Source: Pseudoxanthomonas kalamensis DSM 18571 (GTDB taxonomy: Bacteria > Pseudomonadota > Gammaproteobacteria > Xanthomonadales > Xanthomonadaceae). From it: a stretch of DNA of 64,000 nt. Each line of letters begins with the position of its first letter. The first letter of the stretch is position 1. The stretch is taken from positions 62,001-126,000 of the forward strand of contig NZ_PDWQ01000006.1 of the NCBI RefSeq assembly GCF_010211745.1, given 5' to 3'. Under the pieces are notes generated by a model that saw nothing but the letters and a program-made list of their open reading frames with translations, had not been told where the DNA came from and ran no database searches. This document shows positions 32,572 through 43,268 of this stretch, one piece after another. Made by a program: the position numbers and the translations under genes.

Positions 32572-33030
32572 TCAACCGGCTCGGGCGCCGGTTTCGGCGG
32601 GCCGCCACTGCATCGCCGCCCGGTCCAGCACGCCGTTGACGTAGGTATGGCCGTGCTCGGAGCCGAAGCGCTTGGCGATTTCCACCGCCTCGTTCAGCAC
32701 CACGCGATACGGCACGTCGAGCCGGTGACGCAGTTCGTAGGTGGCGATGCGCAGCACCGCGCGCTCGACCGGATCGACTTCCTCCACCGTGCGGTCCAGG
32801 TACTCGGCCAGATCGGCGTCCAGCTCGGCGCAATGCGCCAGCACGCCGCGAACCAGATCCTCGAAGTATTCCAGGTCGGCCACTTCGTGCGCCTGCTCGT
32901 GGGCGAACTGGGCGATCACCTGCTGCGCGTTGCCGCCGGACACCTGCCAGGCATAGACCGCCTGCAACGCACGCCGGCGCGCGCGCGCGCGGGTCACCGG
33001 GTCGATGCCGTCCTTGCGCCGCGAATTCAA
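32572..33030 (-). CDS. nusB: Transcription antitermination factor NusB
   Basis: RNA-binding protein (152 residues) of the rRNA antitermination complex. [15 protein letters not shown] at the start of the fold and [19 protein letters not shown] near the end are typical. The TTG at 33030 overlaps the ribH stop as TTGA and gives the expected N-terminus; a GTG at 32997 is an alternative. The rare start codon may lower its yield relative to ribH. Confidence 0.9.
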   Translation of the reverse strand: MNSRRKDGIDPVTRARARRRALQAVYAWQVSGGNAQQVIAQFAHEQAHEVADLEYFEDLVRGVLAHCAELDADLAEYLDRTVEEVDPVERAVLRIATYELRHRLDVPYRVVLNEAVEIAKRFGSEHGHTYVNGVLDRAAMQWRPAETGARAG

Positions 33031-33494
33031 GACAGCTGCTCCAGCAAGTTGACCATCTCGATCGCCGCCAGCGCGGCCTCCTCGCCCTTGTTGCCGTGGC
33101 TGCCGCCGGCACGACGCTCGGCATCGACGATATCTTCGACCGCCAGCACACCGTTCAATACCGGCAAACCAGACCGCAGCGACACTTGCATCAGGCCATC
33201 GGCACAACCGTCGGCGACGTGTTCGTAATGACGGGTATCGCCGCGCACCACGCAGCCGAGGGCGATGATGACCGCGTGCCGGCCAGCAGCGGCCACACGC
33301 GCCGCCGCCGCCGGGATTTCCCACGCCCCCGGCACCCGGATCACGTCCACCGCCGCCTCATCGATGCCGTTGTCGGCCAGGCTCTGTCGCGCACCGGCCA
33401 CCAGCGCATCGACGATACGGGCATTCCAGCGGCTGGCGATGATCGCGAAGCGCGCGTCCGGGTTGACACGCAGATCGCCTTCGTAATGGGTCAT
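33027..33494 (-). CDS. ribH: 6,7-dimethyl-8-ribityllumazine synthase
   Basis: Riboflavin pathway enzyme (155 residues) condensing the ribitylamino-uracil with dihydroxybutanone phosphate. [25 protein letters not shown] and [15 protein letters not shown] are the substrate-binding motifs, including the catalytic His in the second. It lies between ribB and nusB in the riboswitch-controlled operon. Confidence 0.97.
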   Translation of the reverse strand: MTHYEGDLRVNPDARFAIIASRWNARIVDALVAGARQSLADNGIDEAAVDVIRVPGAWEIPAAAARVAAAGRHAVIIALGCVVRGDTRHYEHVADGCADGLMQVSLRSGLPVLNGVLAVEDIVDAERRAGGSHGNKGEEAALAAIEMVNLLEQLS

Positions 33495-33524
33495 GGGGTC
33501 GCCGATCGGACGGGGCAGCGCAGT

Positions 33525-34637
33525 TTAACAAGCCGGGGCCGCTGCGGACGCCCCGACCCATTCGACCACCTCCAGCCCGAAACCGGCCAGGCCGATCTGC
33601 CGGCGCGGCGTGCCCAGCGCGCGCAGCTTGCCCAGGCCGAGGTCGGCCAGAATCTGCGCGCCGGCGCCGTTGCGCCGCCGCTGGCCGACGTCGCGGGCAT
33701 CGCGCCGCTCCGGCCTGGCCTGCAACCGCGCCAGCAGGGCATCGCCGTCGCGCGGCTCACTCAGCACCACCATCACCCCCTGCCCTTCGGCCTGGATCGC
33801 ACGCAGCGCGTCGGTGGCAGCCACGCCGAAATCCTCGCGCCGCCAATGCAGCAGATCGGCCAGCGGATTCTCCACCTGCACCCGCACCAGGGTCGGGGTC
33901 TCGGCCGTCGGCTGGCCCTTGACCAAGGCGAAGTGCAGGTCGTGGGCGATGCGGTCGCGGTAGGTCAGTAGCCGGAACGGGCCGAATTCGGTGTCGATAT
34001 CGCGCTCGTCGATGCGCTCGACGGTGTGCTCGGTATGCAACCGGTGCGCGATCAGGTCGGCAATCGAACCGATCTTCAGGCCGTGCTCGCGGGCGAACAC
34101 CTCCAGCTGCGGTCGCCGCGCCATGCTGCCGTCTGGGTTCAGCACTTCGACCAGCACCCCGGCCGGCTCGAATCCGGCCAGCCGCGCAAGGTCGGAGGCC
34201 GCCTCGGTATGCCCGGCCCGGGTCAGCACGCCTCCGGGCTGGGCGACCAGCGGAAAGATGTGCCCCGGCTGGCTGAGGTCGGATGGCCGCGCATCCGGCT
34301 TCACTGCGGTGCGGATGGTGTGCGCGCGGTCATGGGCGGAAATGCCGGTGGTCACGCCCTCGGCGGCCTCGATGCTGACGGTGAAATTGGTCTGGAACTG
34401 CGCGGTGTTGCGCTGGACCATCGGCGCCAGCCCGAGCTGGGCGGCGCGCTCGCGATGAATCGACAGGCAGACCAGACCGCGCGCATGGGTGACCATGAAA
34501 TTGATGTCGGCCGGGCACACCTGTTCGGCCGCCATGATCAGGTCGCCCTCGTTTTCGCGATCCTCGTCGTCGACGATCACCACCATGCGACCGGCACGGA
34601 TTTCATCAAGCAATTCGGGAATGGAGGCGAAGTTCAT
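33525..34637 (-). CDS. ribB: 3,4-dihydroxy-2-butanone-4-phosphate synthase with a degenerate GTP cyclohydrolase II-like domain
   Basis: Protein of 370 residues built like RibBA. The N-terminal 200 residues are a complete DHBP synthase (metal and acid loop [11 protein letters not shown] at 23-33, [25 protein letters not shown]). The C-terminal half has the outline of GTP cyclohydrolase II but lacks its three zinc-binding cysteines and the catalytic motif; cysteines occur only at 41, 57 and the very last residue. It therefore probably supplies only the RibB activity, and a separate RibA would be needed elsewhere. Confidence 0.92.
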   Translation of the reverse strand: MNFASIPELLDEIRAGRMVVIVDDEDRENEGDLIMAAEQVCPADINFMVTHARGLVCLSIHRERAAQLGLAPMVQRNTAQFQTNFTVSIEAAEGVTTGISAHDRAHTIRTAVKPDARPSDLSQPGHIFPLVAQPGGVLTRAGHTEAASDLARLAGFEPAGVLVEVLNPDGSMARRPQLEVFAREHGLKIGSIADLIAHRLHTEHTVERIDERDIDTEFGPFRLLTYRDRIAHDLHFALVKGQPTAETPTLVRVQVENPLADLLHWRREDFGVAATDALRAIQAEGQGVMVVLSEPRDGDALLARLQARPERRDARDVGQRRRNGAGAQILADLGLGKLRALGTPRRQIGLAGFGLEVVEWVGASAAAPAC

Positions 34638-35236
34638 GACGCGCTCCTTTCGCCCAACAGGCGCTCGACGTAGCGCGCGACCAGATCGATTTCCAGATTC
34701 ACCGCGTCACCGACGGCAGTCTGCGCGAAGCGCGTCTGCGCCACCGTGTGCGGGATTAGCGCGACTTCGAAGCCTTCGCTGTCCACGGCGTTGACGGTCA
34801 GGCTGACGCCATCGACGCAGATCGAGCCCTTCTTCGCCACGTATTTCAGCAGCGCGGCCGGTGCGAAAAAGCGCCAGCGCTGAGCGCGTGCGTCTTCGGC
34901 AATCGAAACGACCTTGCCGCAGCCATCGACATGGCCGCTGACCAGATGCCCACCGAATCGATCGGTCGGACGCATCGCTCGTTCCAGGTTCAGCGCCGCG
35001 TCAATCGACAGCGCGCCGAGCGTGGTCAGCGACAGGGTTTCCTTCGACGCGTCAGCCTGGAACGAGGTGGTGTCGAATTCGACCACGGTCAGGCAGACAC
35101 CATTGACGGCGATACTCTCCCCCATCCGCACGTCGGTGAACGGCAGACTGCCGGTTTCGAACGTGAAGCGCACGTCGCCGCCCAGATCCTGACGCGCAGC
35201 CAGCCGGCCGACACCTTCGATGATGCCCGTGAACAT
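34634..35236 (-). CDS. ribE: Riboflavin synthase, alpha subunit type
   Basis: Enzyme (200 residues) dismutating two lumazines into riboflavin. MFTGIIEGVG, SIAVNGVCLTV and later KGSICVDGVSLTV show the two lumazine-binding repeats. It is the first large gene behind the FMN riboswitch. The ribosome site GGAGG lies 9 bases before its ATG, inside the end of a 17-codon leader ORF. It overlaps ribB by 4 bases. Confidence 0.97.
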   Translation of the reverse strand: MFTGIIEGVGRLAARQDLGGDVRFTFETGSLPFTDVRMGESIAVNGVCLTVVEFDTTSFQADASKETLSLTTLGALSIDAALNLERAMRPTDRFGGHLVSGHVDGCGKVVSIAEDARAQRWRFFAPAALLKYVAKKGSICVDGVSLTVNAVDSEGFEVALIPHTVAQTRFAQTAVGDAVNLEIDLVARYVERLLGERSAS

Positions 35237-35237
35237 G

Positions 35238-35291
35238 TCAGCGCGCCTCCGGCCGGAAGCGACGGAACAGGGCGACGATGAAAAGAGGCAT
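35238..35291 (-). CDS. Candidate 17-residue leader peptide before ribE
   Basis: ATG at 35291 preceded by GCGGAGAACGTTCC (SD-like GGAG) opens a frame MPLFIVALFRRFRPEAR that stops at TGA 35240-35238, one base before the ribE ATG. The ribE ribosome site GGAGG is within its last codons, so translation of this ORF would affect ribE initiation. No homologue is recognised; it may be a coupling or sensing device of the riboswitch leader, or chance. Confidence 0.4.
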   Translation of the reverse strand: MPLFIVALFRRFRPEAR

Positions 35292-35374
35292 GGAACGTTC
35301 TCCGCAATGACGAATGCGCGAACGCCCCCAGGGCGCAGGCATGACCGCCCCGCAATGCGGAACGCGACATGCGC

Positions 35375-35532
35375 CGTCTTCTTTCATCCGGACTGTGACC
35401 GTCGGCTCCGGCATCGGACCGGATCTGCTGACCTTCCGCCCGAAGGGGCCGAAGCGCTCGCGGGCTTGCGCGGAGCTTTCGATGAAAGCCGCGCCTACCG
35501 CCGGTGGGGAATTGCACCCCGCCCTGAAGACG
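35375..35532 (-). promoter_or_regulatory. FMN riboswitch (RFN element) controlling ribE-ribB-ribH-nusB-thiL
   Basis: On the minus strand the RFN consensus is seen in order: CGTCTTCAGGGCGGGG, TGCAATTCCCCACCGGCGGT, AAGCCCGCGAGCG, CCGACGGTCACAGTCCGG, ATGAAAGAAGACG. The closing stem is CGTCTTC (35532-35526) with GAAGACG (35381-35375). No U-rich terminator follows; GC-rich hairpins precede the ribE start, so control of translation is more likely than termination. The known ligand of this class is FMN, which lowers riboflavin gene expression. Confidence 0.95.
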
Positions 35533-35621
35533 TCATGGATGCCGGCGAACCGGCGGAGCGCATTCTACCACCCGGCCCTGCGGCGCTGGACGCGACGGAG
35601 CATTCCACGCCCGCCCTCTTG

Positions 35622-35687
35622 GTAGGGGCGGCGTAAGCCGCGATGAAGCTTTCCGATGAAAGTCCGGCGCGGCTTACGCCGCTCCTA
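35622..35687. repeat. REP-like inverted repeat supplying the ribD stop codon
   Basis: Arms 35622-35643 and 35668-35687 of the family described at 781. The outer end of the right arm, read on the minus strand as TAGGAGC, gives ribD its TAG. It separates ribD from the FMN riboswitch. Confidence 0.85.
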
Positions 35688-36779
35688 TGGAGAGCCTGGC
35701 CGCAACAGCAGGCGGGTGTCGGCTCCGACCTGGCGGGTTTCCACGGCCTGCAACTGCAACCGCTGCGCCATGGCCTGGATGCCCAGCCCGGCAAACAGCG
35801 GACGCGCGTTTTCGCCCAGCAGCACCGGTGCCACGTACAGCAGCACCTCGTCGACCAGTCCTTCGGCCAGCAAGGCACCGGCCAGGGTGGCGCCGGATTC
35901 GACCTGCACCTCATTGACCTCGCGCGCGGCCAGCAGCGCCAGCACCGCATGCAGGTCGAAGCGACCGTCGCGAACCGGCACCGCCACGCGCTGCGCCTGC
36001 AATTCGCGTGGCGGCTTGGCATCGGGCGCATGCACGTACAGCGTGGGCGCATCGCCTTCGCGCACACGGCCGCGGGCAACGGTGGCCAGTCCCGGATCAA
36101 GGATCACCCGCAGCGGCGGCACGAAATCGCGACCGTCTTCCAGACGCACGGTCAGTTGCGGGTCGTCCTGCAACACGGTGCCGGCACCGGCCAGAATGGC
36201 GCCGCTGCGGGCGCGCCAGTGGTGAACGTCGCGCCGCGCAGCCTCGCCGGTGATCCACTTGGAGTCGCCATCGGCCATCGCCGTGCGCCCGTCCAGACTG
36301 GTGCCCAGCTTGACCCGCACCCACGGCCGACCGCGCTCGATGCGCGAAAAGAAGCCGGCGTTGAGTTGCCTAGCCTGCGCTTCCAGCAAGCCGCTTGCGA
36401 CTTCGACGCCGGCCGCGCGCAACTTGTCGAAACCGGCACCATCGACCTTCGGGAACGGGTCGCGCATCGCCGCGATCACTTTGCCGACGCCGGCCGCGAT
36501 CAGCGCATCGGCGCAGGGTCCGGTCCGGCCTTCATGCGCGCAGGGCTCCAGGGTGACGTAGGCGGTCGCGTCGCGGGCGTGCTCGCCGGCCGCCTGCAGC
36601 GCATGGATCTCCGCATGCGGGCCGCCGGCGCGCTGGTGCCAGCCTTCGCCGACGATCTCGCCGTCGCGGACGATGACACAGCCGACCATCGGATTGGGCT
36701 TGGTGGTGTAAGTGCCGCGTTCGGCCAGACGCAGCGCGCGGGTCATCCACTCGTGATCGATCGCGGTGAATGCACTCAT
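35685..36779 (-). CDS. ribD: Bifunctional diaminohydroxyphosphoribosylaminopyrimidine deaminase / 5-amino-6-(5-phosphoribosylamino)uracil reductase
   Basis: Two-step riboflavin enzyme (364 residues). The N-terminal deaminase has the zinc site H55-A-E57 (GGPHAEIHAL) with C80 and C89 (EPCAHEGRTGPC); the C-terminal reductase begins near RPWVRVKLGTSLDGR. It lies upstream of the riboswitch, so it is probably transcribed with nrdR rather than controlled by FMN. The TAG stop comes from a REP arm. Confidence 0.96.
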   Translation of the reverse strand: MSAFTAIDHEWMTRALRLAERGTYTTKPNPMVGCVIVRDGEIVGEGWHQRAGGPHAEIHALQAAGEHARDATAYVTLEPCAHEGRTGPCADALIAAGVGKVIAAMRDPFPKVDGAGFDKLRAAGVEVASGLLEAQARQLNAGFFSRIERGRPWVRVKLGTSLDGRTAMADGDSKWITGEAARRDVHHWRARSGAILAGAGTVLQDDPQLTVRLEDGRDFVPPLRVILDPGLATVARGRVREGDAPTLYVHAPDAKPPRELQAQRVAVPVRDGRFDLHAVLALLAAREVNEVQVESGATLAGALLAEGLVDEVLLYVAPVLLGENARPLFAGLGIQAMAQRLQLQAVETRQVGADTRLLLRPGSP

Positions 36780-36821
36780 CGGATTGACGATCCGGCTCTC
36801 TGGCGACAGAAGGACAAGCGA

Positions 36822-37358
36822 TCAGCGCTTGCCGTTCTTGCCCGACTTCTTGTCGATCGGGATCACATCGGCCTGCAGCAGCGGCAACTGCTCGCTGCCG
36901 ACTGGCAGGTCGCGTTCCAGCATCTCGATTTCCTCGCGAAAATCGGCCACGTCCTCGAAGCTGCGGTACACCGAGGCGAAGCGCACGTAGCCGACGTGGT
37001 CCAGCTTGCGCATTTCGGCCATGACGAAATCGCCGATCCGGCGCGACGGCAATTCACGTTCGCCGCTCATCCGCACCTGGTGCACCACCGAACGGATCGC
37101 GGCTTCCAACTGCTCCTCGGAGACCGGGCGCTTGTGCAGCGCGCGCTCCATGCTCAACCGCAGCTTGCGTGCGTCGAACGCCTCGCGGCGGCCGTCGCCC
37201 TTGATGATCGCCGGCAGCTTCAGTTCGATGGTTTCCAGCGTGCTGAAGCGCTCGCCGCAAGCCTCGCATTCGCGCCGGCGACGGATCGTCGCACCGTCTT
37301 CCGACGCGCGCGAATCGATGACCTTGGTGTCGCTGTGCTGGCAAAAAGGGCAATGCAT
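36822..37358 (-). CDS. nrdR: Ribonucleotide reductase regulator NrdR
   Basis: Repressor of ribonucleotide reductase genes (178 residues). The N-terminal zinc ribbon [13 protein letters not shown]...CEACGERF has four cysteines, and it is followed by an ATP-cone domain ([17 protein letters not shown]; here [13 protein letters not shown]). A lysine-rich tail of about 20 residues goes beyond the usual length. nrdR-ribD adjacency is common. The true start is the ATG at 37358. Confidence 0.95.
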   Translation of the reverse strand: MHCPFCQHSDTKVIDSRASEDGATIRRRRECEACGERFSTLETIELKLPAIIKGDGRREAFDARKLRLSMERALHKRPVSEEQLEAAIRSVVHQVRMSGERELPSRRIGDFVMAEMRKLDHVGYVRFASVYRSFEDVADFREEIEMLERDLPVGSEQLPLLQADVIPIDKKSGKNGKR

Positions 37359-37377
37359 AGGATCAGTGTAGAGCGAA

Positions 37378-37445
37378 GAGGAGTGAGAAACGAGTGGCGG
37401 CGCTAGCACTCATTCCTCGTTTCTCTCCACGCGTTCCTCGCTTCT
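37378..37445. repeat. Dispersed hairpin repeat (GAGGAGTGAGAA family) between glyA and nrdR
   Basis: Contains GAGGAGTGAGAA (37378-37389), identical to 12191-12202. GAGAAACGAG (37385-37394) pairs with CTCGTTTCTC (37416-37425), and a related partial unit follows. The glyA stop codon, read on the minus strand as GAATGAGAAGCGAGG, is the edge of this repeat. Confidence 0.6.
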
Positions 37446-38698
37446 CATTCGTATACCGGGAACTGCTTGCATTGCAGGGTTACGTTCTCGCGCACCCCGG
37501 CAATCACGTTCTCGTCGTTCGGTTTGTCGAGCACGTCGGCGACCCACTCGGCCAGCGCGACGCAATCCGGTTCCTTGTAGCCACGCGTGGTCACTGCAGG
37601 TGTACCGATACGCAGGCCGGAGGTGACGAACGGCTTGCGCGGGTCGTTGGGCACCGAATTCTTGTTGACGGTGATGTGAGCCTTGCCGAGCGCCGCTTCC
37701 GCGTCCTTGCCGGACACGTCCTTGCCGATCAGGTCGATCAGCATCAGGTGGTTCTCGGTACCGCCGGACACGATCTTGTAACCGCGCGCGATCAACGTGT
37801 TCGCCATCGCCTTGGCGTTCTTCACCACCTGCTGCTGGTAGGCGGCGAATTCCGGCTCCAGCGCTTCCTTGAACGCCACCGCCTTGGCCGCGATCACGTG
37901 CATCAGCGGGCCGCCTTGGATGCCGGGGAAGACGATGCTCTGCAGCTTCTTGACCAGATCCTCGTCGGCACCCTTGGCCAGGATGATGCCGCCGCGCGGG
38001 CCGCGCAGGGTCTTGTGGGTGGTGCTGGTGACCACGTGCGCATGCGGCAGCGGATTAGGATAGACGCCGGCGGCGATCAGGCCGGCGACATGGGCCATGT
38101 CGACGAACAGATACGCGCCGACCTTGTCGGCGATGGCGCGGAAGCGTGCCCAGTCGATCACCTGCGAATAGGCCGAAAACCCGGCCACCACCATCTTCGG
38201 TTTGTGTTCCAGTGCCAGCTTCTCGACCTCGTCGTAATCGATCAGGCCGTCGTCGTCGACGCCGTACTGCACTGCGTGGAACAGCTTGCCGGACACGTTG
38301 ACCTTGGCGCCGTGGGTCAGGTGGCCGCCGTGGGCCAGCGACATGCCCAGGATGGTGTCGCCCGGCTGCAACAGCGCCAGATACACCGCCTGGTTGGCCT
38401 GCGAGCCGCTGTGCGGCTGCACGTTGGCGTAGTCGGCACCGAACAGCTGCTTGACCCGCTCGATGGCCAGCATCTCGGCCACGTCGACGTACTCGCAACC
38501 ACCGTAATAGCGCTTGCCCGGATAGCCTTCGGCGTACTTGTTGGTCAGTACGCTGCCCTGGGCCTCGAGCACGCGCGGGCTGGCGTAGTTCTCGCTGGCG
38601 ATCAGCTCGACGTGGTCTTCCTGGCGCTGGCGCTCGTCGGCGATAGCCTGGGCCAGTTCGGGGTCGTAACCTTCAATGCGGGCATCGCGCGGGAACAT
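37445..38698 (-). CDS. glyA: Serine hydroxymethyltransferase
   Basis: Pyridoxal-phosphate enzyme (417 residues) interconverting serine and glycine with tetrahydrofolate. The Schiff-base lysine is K229 in [25 protein letters not shown] and [10 protein letters not shown] are also typical. The start ATG at 38698 has GGAG 5 bases upstream. An open frame runs further upstream but is not part of the gene. Confidence 0.97.
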   Translation of the reverse strand: MFPRDARIEGYDPELAQAIADERQRQEDHVELIASENYASPRVLEAQGSVLTNKYAEGYPGKRYYGGCEYVDVAEMLAIERVKQLFGADYANVQPHSGSQANQAVYLALLQPGDTILGMSLAHGGHLTHGAKVNVSGKLFHAVQYGVDDDGLIDYDEVEKLALEHKPKMVVAGFSAYSQVIDWARFRAIADKVGAYLFVDMAHVAGLIAAGVYPNPLPHAHVVTSTTHKTLRGPRGGIILAKGADEDLVKKLQSIVFPGIQGGPLMHVIAAKAVAFKEALEPEFAAYQQQVVKNAKAMANTLIARGYKIVSGGTENHLMLIDLIGKDVSGKDAEAALGKAHITVNKNSVPNDPRKPFVTSGLRIGTPAVTTRGYKEPDCVALAEWVADVLDKPNDENVIAGVRENVTLQCKQFPVYE

Positions 38699-38748
38699 CG
38701 TCACTCCGGGGTCGGGCGCCGGCCAAGGCGCAGGGGATGGGATGTCGA

Positions 38749-38778
38749 ATTGTATTCCCCGCCGCTGCCGGCGACCAA
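38749..38778 (-). promoter_or_regulatory. Candidate glyA promoter
   Basis: Reading toward glyA, TTGGTC (38778-38773), an 18-base spacer and TACAAT (38754-38749) form a reasonable sigma-70 promoter about 50 bases before the ATG. No purine-repressor-type or glycine-riboswitch sequence is evident. Confidence 0.45.
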
Positions 38779-38799
38779 TTCGGCCGTTTCTAGTCCGTT

Positions 38800-39690
38800 T
38801 CAGCCAGCCGACGGTAGTTGCAGCGATTGCAGGAAGGCCCGCAGCAGGGCGCCGCGATAGCGCCCCCGGTGCAGCAGCAGCGACAACGTGCGCTGCAGCT
38901 GCAGGAACGGCGTCTGCAGCGCGCACAGGCGACCGGCCGCCACCGCGTCGAGGATCGCGACCTCGGGCAGGCAGGCGATGCCCAACCCGGCCGCCACCGC
39001 CTGCTTGATCGCTTCGGTCTGGTCCAGCTGCAGCACCCGTTGCGGCGCCGGCAACCGCGCCAGCGCCTGCTCGCTGAGGCTGCGGGTGGCCGAACCGGGT
39101 TCGCGCAGGATCCAGCGCTGGTCGGCGAAATCGGCCGGCTCCAGGCCGCTGCGTCCGGCCAGCAGGTGATCGGGCGCCACGCAGATCTGCAGGCGGTCCT
39201 CGCGCCAGGGCAGCAACTCGAGTTCGGCGTGGATCACTGGGCCCTCCACGCAGCCCACGTCCAGCCGGTGCTCCCGTACCGCCTGGGCGATGTCCCCGGT
39301 ATTGCCGACCTGCAGGTTGACCCCGGCGTCCGGGTGGCGGCGGACGAACTCGCCCAGCAGTTCCCCGACCCGGTAGTTGCCGACCGTATTGCTGGTGCCG
39401 ATGCGCAGTTCACCATGCGGCCCGCCACCGTCGGCCGCCACCGCCACCAGTTCGGCATGGCGCTCCAGCAGCTCCTGCGCCAGCGGCAGCACTTCGCGAC
39501 CGCGGGCATTGAGATGCAGGCGCCCACGCCGACGATCGAACAGCTGTCCGCCCAGCAGCCGCTCCATGTCGGCCAGGGCCATGCTGACCGCCGGCTGGGT
39601 CAGGTGCAGCGCCTCGGCGGCCGCCCGCAGGCTGCCGCCGGCCACGGCCTGCACGAACACCTCGAGTTGGCGTGGACTGACATGAATCAT
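38800..39690 (-). CDS. LysR-family regulator, YeiE-like
   Basis: Regulator of 296 residues with an N-terminal winged helix ([37 protein letters not shown]) given here only in part: [17 protein letters not shown] at about 22-38; the rest is the effector domain. The sequence follows YeiE (e.g. [27 protein letters not shown]), a regulator linked to sulfite. It is divergent from a YeiH-like transporter, the same pairing as yeiE-yeiH in enterobacteria, which supports a local regulatory role. Confidence 0.9.
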   Translation of the reverse strand: MIHVSPRQLEVFVQAVAGGSLRAAAEALHLTQPAVSMALADMERLLGGQLFDRRRGRLHLNARGREVLPLAQELLERHAELVAVAADGGGPHGELRIGTSNTVGNYRVGELLGEFVRRHPDAGVNLQVGNTGDIAQAVREHRLDVGCVEGPVIHAELELLPWREDRLQICVAPDHLLAGRSGLEPADFADQRWILREPGSATRSLSEQALARLPAPQRVLQLDQTEAIKQAVAAGLGIACLPEVAILDAVAAGRLCALQTPFLQLQRTLSLLLHRGRYRGALLRAFLQSLQLPSAG

Positions 39691-39697
39691 CAGATAA

Positions 39698-39716
39698 TCT
39701 TACCTATCAAGTAAGA
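39698..39716. promoter_or_regulatory. LysR-type operator between the yeiE-like and yeiH-like genes
   Basis: A perfect inverted repeat TCTTAC-N7-GTAAGA lies in the 93-base divergent gap. It includes a T-N11-A core (TTAC-N7-GTAA), as bound by LysR regulators. It is 8 bases from the regulator start, suited to autoregulation as well as control of the transporter. Confidence 0.6.
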
Positions 39717-39783
39717 AATTGAAACTTTTATTGAATATGAAGCCGGCGGACACTGGCGCCTCCCGATCCTCCTGAGTACTTGC

Positions 39784-40797
39784 ATGGACACGACTCCCGC
39801 CTCCCCTCGTGCGCCTTCGCTGTGGCCCGGCCTGTTGTTGAGCCTTGCGCTGGCGGTGCTGGCCTGGGGCCTGGGCCGGGCCTTGCCGCTGGTCGGCGGC
39901 GCGGTATTCGGCATCGTGCTGGGCATGCTGGTGCGCAACCTGTTCCGCCCCGGCGCCCGTTTCGCGTCCGGTGTCGGCTTCACCGGCAAGTACGTGCTGC
40001 AGGCTTCGGTGATCATGCTCGGCTTCGGCCTCAACCTGGGCCAGGTGGCGCGGACCGGGTTGGACTCGCTGGCGGTCACCATGATCACGCTGAGCACGGC
40101 CTTCCTGGTGGCCTGGGGGCTGGGCCGGCTGCTGAAGGTGCATGGCAAGCTGAGCCTGCTGATCGGCGTCGGTACCGCCATCTGCGGCGGCTCGGCGATC
40201 GCCGCGGTCACCCCGATCGTCAAGCCGGACGAACACGACACCGCCTTCGCCATCTCGACAATCTTCCTGTTCAACCTGGTCGCGGTGCTGCTGTTCCCGT
40301 GGCTGGGGCACCTGCTGCAGTTGTCCGATGCGGGTTTCGGGCTGTGGGCCGGCACCGCGATCAACGACACCTCGTCGGTGGTCGCCGCTGGCTACCAGTA
40401 CAGCCATGCCGCCGGTGATTACGCGACCATCGTCAAGCTGACCCGCGCCACCCTGATCATCCCGATCTGCCTGGTGCTGGCCCTGTGGGAAGCCTGGCGC
40501 CAGCATCGGCGCGGTGGCGGCGACTTCAGCCTGATGCGGATCTTTCCGTGGTTCATCCTCGGCTTCCTGCTGGCCTCGGCGCTACGCAGCGCCGGCGCGG
40601 TACCGGTGGCGCTTCAGGAACCGCTGCACCTGGCCGCCGGCTTCCTGATCGTGGTGGCGCTGACCGCCATCGGCCTGTCGGCCGACCTGCGCCGGATGGC
40701 CGCGACCGGCCCGCGACCGTTGCTGCTGGGCCTGGGAACCTGGGTCGCGGTCGCCGTCAGCAGCCTGCTGGTGCAGTCGCTGATGGGCCAGGTCTGA
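39784..40797 (+). CDS. YeiH family (UPF0324) membrane transporter, putative sulfate/sulfite exporter
   Basis: Polytopic inner-membrane protein (337 residues) with about ten hydrophobic segments and family motifs FTGKYVLQASVIMLGFGLN, given as VLQASVIMLGFGLN, GTAICGGSAIAA and GTAINDTSSVVAA. The family is annotated as putative sulfate exporters; the true substrate is not proven. Divergent from its presumed LysR regulator. Confidence 0.88.
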   Translation: MDTTPASPRAPSLWPGLLLSLALAVLAWGLGRALPLVGGAVFGIVLGMLVRNLFRPGARFASGVGFTGKYVLQASVIMLGFGLNLGQVARTGLDSLAVTMITLSTAFLVAWGLGRLLKVHGKLSLLIGVGTAICGGSAIAAVTPIVKPDEHDTAFAISTIFLFNLVAVLLFPWLGHLLQLSDAGFGLWAGTAINDTSSVVAAGYQYSHAAGDYATIVKLTRATLIIPICLVLALWEAWRQHRRGGGDFSLMRIFPWFILGFLLASALRSAGAVPVALQEPLHLAAGFLIVVALTAIGLSADLRRMAATGPRPLLLGLGTWVAVAVSSLLVQSLMGQV

Positions 40798-40818
40798 GCC
40801 GATGTCTTCCAAAACGAC

Positions 40819-40840
40819 AAGCGCGCCCGGAGGCGCGCTT
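40819..40840. terminator. Terminator hairpin between convergent yeiH-like and rcnB-like genes
   Basis: A perfect 9-base stem AAGCGCGCC / GGCGCGCTT with loop CGGA. On the minus strand it is followed by GTCGTTTTGG, so it best serves the RcnB-like gene, 24 bases beyond its stop; it may stop both transcripts. Confidence 0.7.
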
Positions 40841-40863
40841 GCGGGGAGCAAATCCCGATCCGT

Positions 40864-41406
40864 TCAGCGGTTCAGGATCAGGTCGGCGATGATGCCGGTC
40901 GCGATGGCCACCAGCAGGTAGTCGCCGGCGTCGCTGCGACGCCAGTAGTAGCCGTGCGGCGGATGGTGCAGGCCGTAGCGGTAGTAGTCGTTGACCACGT
41001 AGGTCGGCGCATAGCCGTAGTCGTAATAGCGCACGCCGCGCCGCCAGCCATACGCCGGCGGCGCCGGACGATAGACGACGGTACGGGTCGGTGGGCGATA
41101 GACCACGGTACGCACGGGCCGCTGCTTGTAGACCACGGTACGGGTCGGTGCCCGGTAGTCGCGATGGTCGGCGTAGTAGCGACTGCGATCGTCATGACGA
41201 CGGTCGTTGCGACGGTTCCTGTCGTTGTTGCGCGACCTGTCGTTGCTGCGCGAATAGCGGTCGTCGTGGCGACCCTTGTCGGACTGGCTGTGGCTCTGGC
41301 GATCGTTGCCGCGGCCACGGTCATGGTCGCGAGCCATGGCCGGAACGGCAGTGGCGGCAGCGAGTACGGCCGACAGGGCGATCAGGGCGATTCGATTGGT
41401 TTTCAT
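40864..41406 (-). CDS. RcnB-like periplasmic protein
   Basis: Exported protein (180 residues) with a Sec signal peptide ending AMA (about residue 25). The mature part starts with a long Asp/Arg/Asn/Ser-rich segment, then has three copies of a TRTVVY-type unit (TRTVVYKQRP, VRTVVYRPP, TRTVVYRP), and ends in an RcnB domain (PPHGYYWRR...DYLLVAIATGIIADLIL). RcnB in E. coli affects nickel and cobalt efflux; no rcnA-like pump is nearby, so a metal role is only inferred. Confidence 0.8.
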   Translation of the reverse strand: MKTNRIALIALSAVLAAATAVPAMARDHDRGRGNDRQSHSQSDKGRHDDRYSRSNDRSRNNDRNRRNDRRHDDRSRYYADHRDYRAPTRTVVYKQRPVRTVVYRPPTRTVVYRPAPPAYGWRRGVRYYDYGYAPTYVVNDYYRYGLHHPPHGYYWRRSDAGDYLLVAIATGIIADLILNR

Positions 41407-41512
41407 AGCGACCCCCAAACTGATTGACACGCTTCGATGATGCGCCCGGCGTCTGAACCCCAGCCTGCTATCGCCGGATCGCCCGGACCGCGTTCATCTG
41501 CCAGCCAGCGGC

Positions 41513-41547
41513 TATAATTGGCGCATCCCTTTTGCCGTTGCGCCCGT
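41513..41547 (+). promoter_or_regulatory. Candidate ettA promoter (-10) and leader hairpin
   Basis: A perfect TATAAT (41513-41518) lies 68 bases before the ettA ATG; no good -35 is seen. The leader then has a CGCCCGT/ACGGGCG stem (41541-41547 with 41555-41561). Confidence 0.5.
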
Positions 41548-41585
41548 TGTCCGCACGGGCGGCGGCGCATGCCTCCGGAGCCTGC

Positions 41586-43250
<1,665 letters not shown>

Positions 43251-43268
43251 GCCTCTTGCGGCAAAGGG

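Noticed and set aside
33525-34637. Full bifunctional RibBA
   Set aside because: The cyclohydrolase half lacks the zinc cysteines, so only RibB function is supported.
41066-41160. Short tandem repeats considered as a CRISPR-like or VNTR array
   Set aside because: They are in-frame codon repeats of the RcnB-like gene, too short and without spacers.
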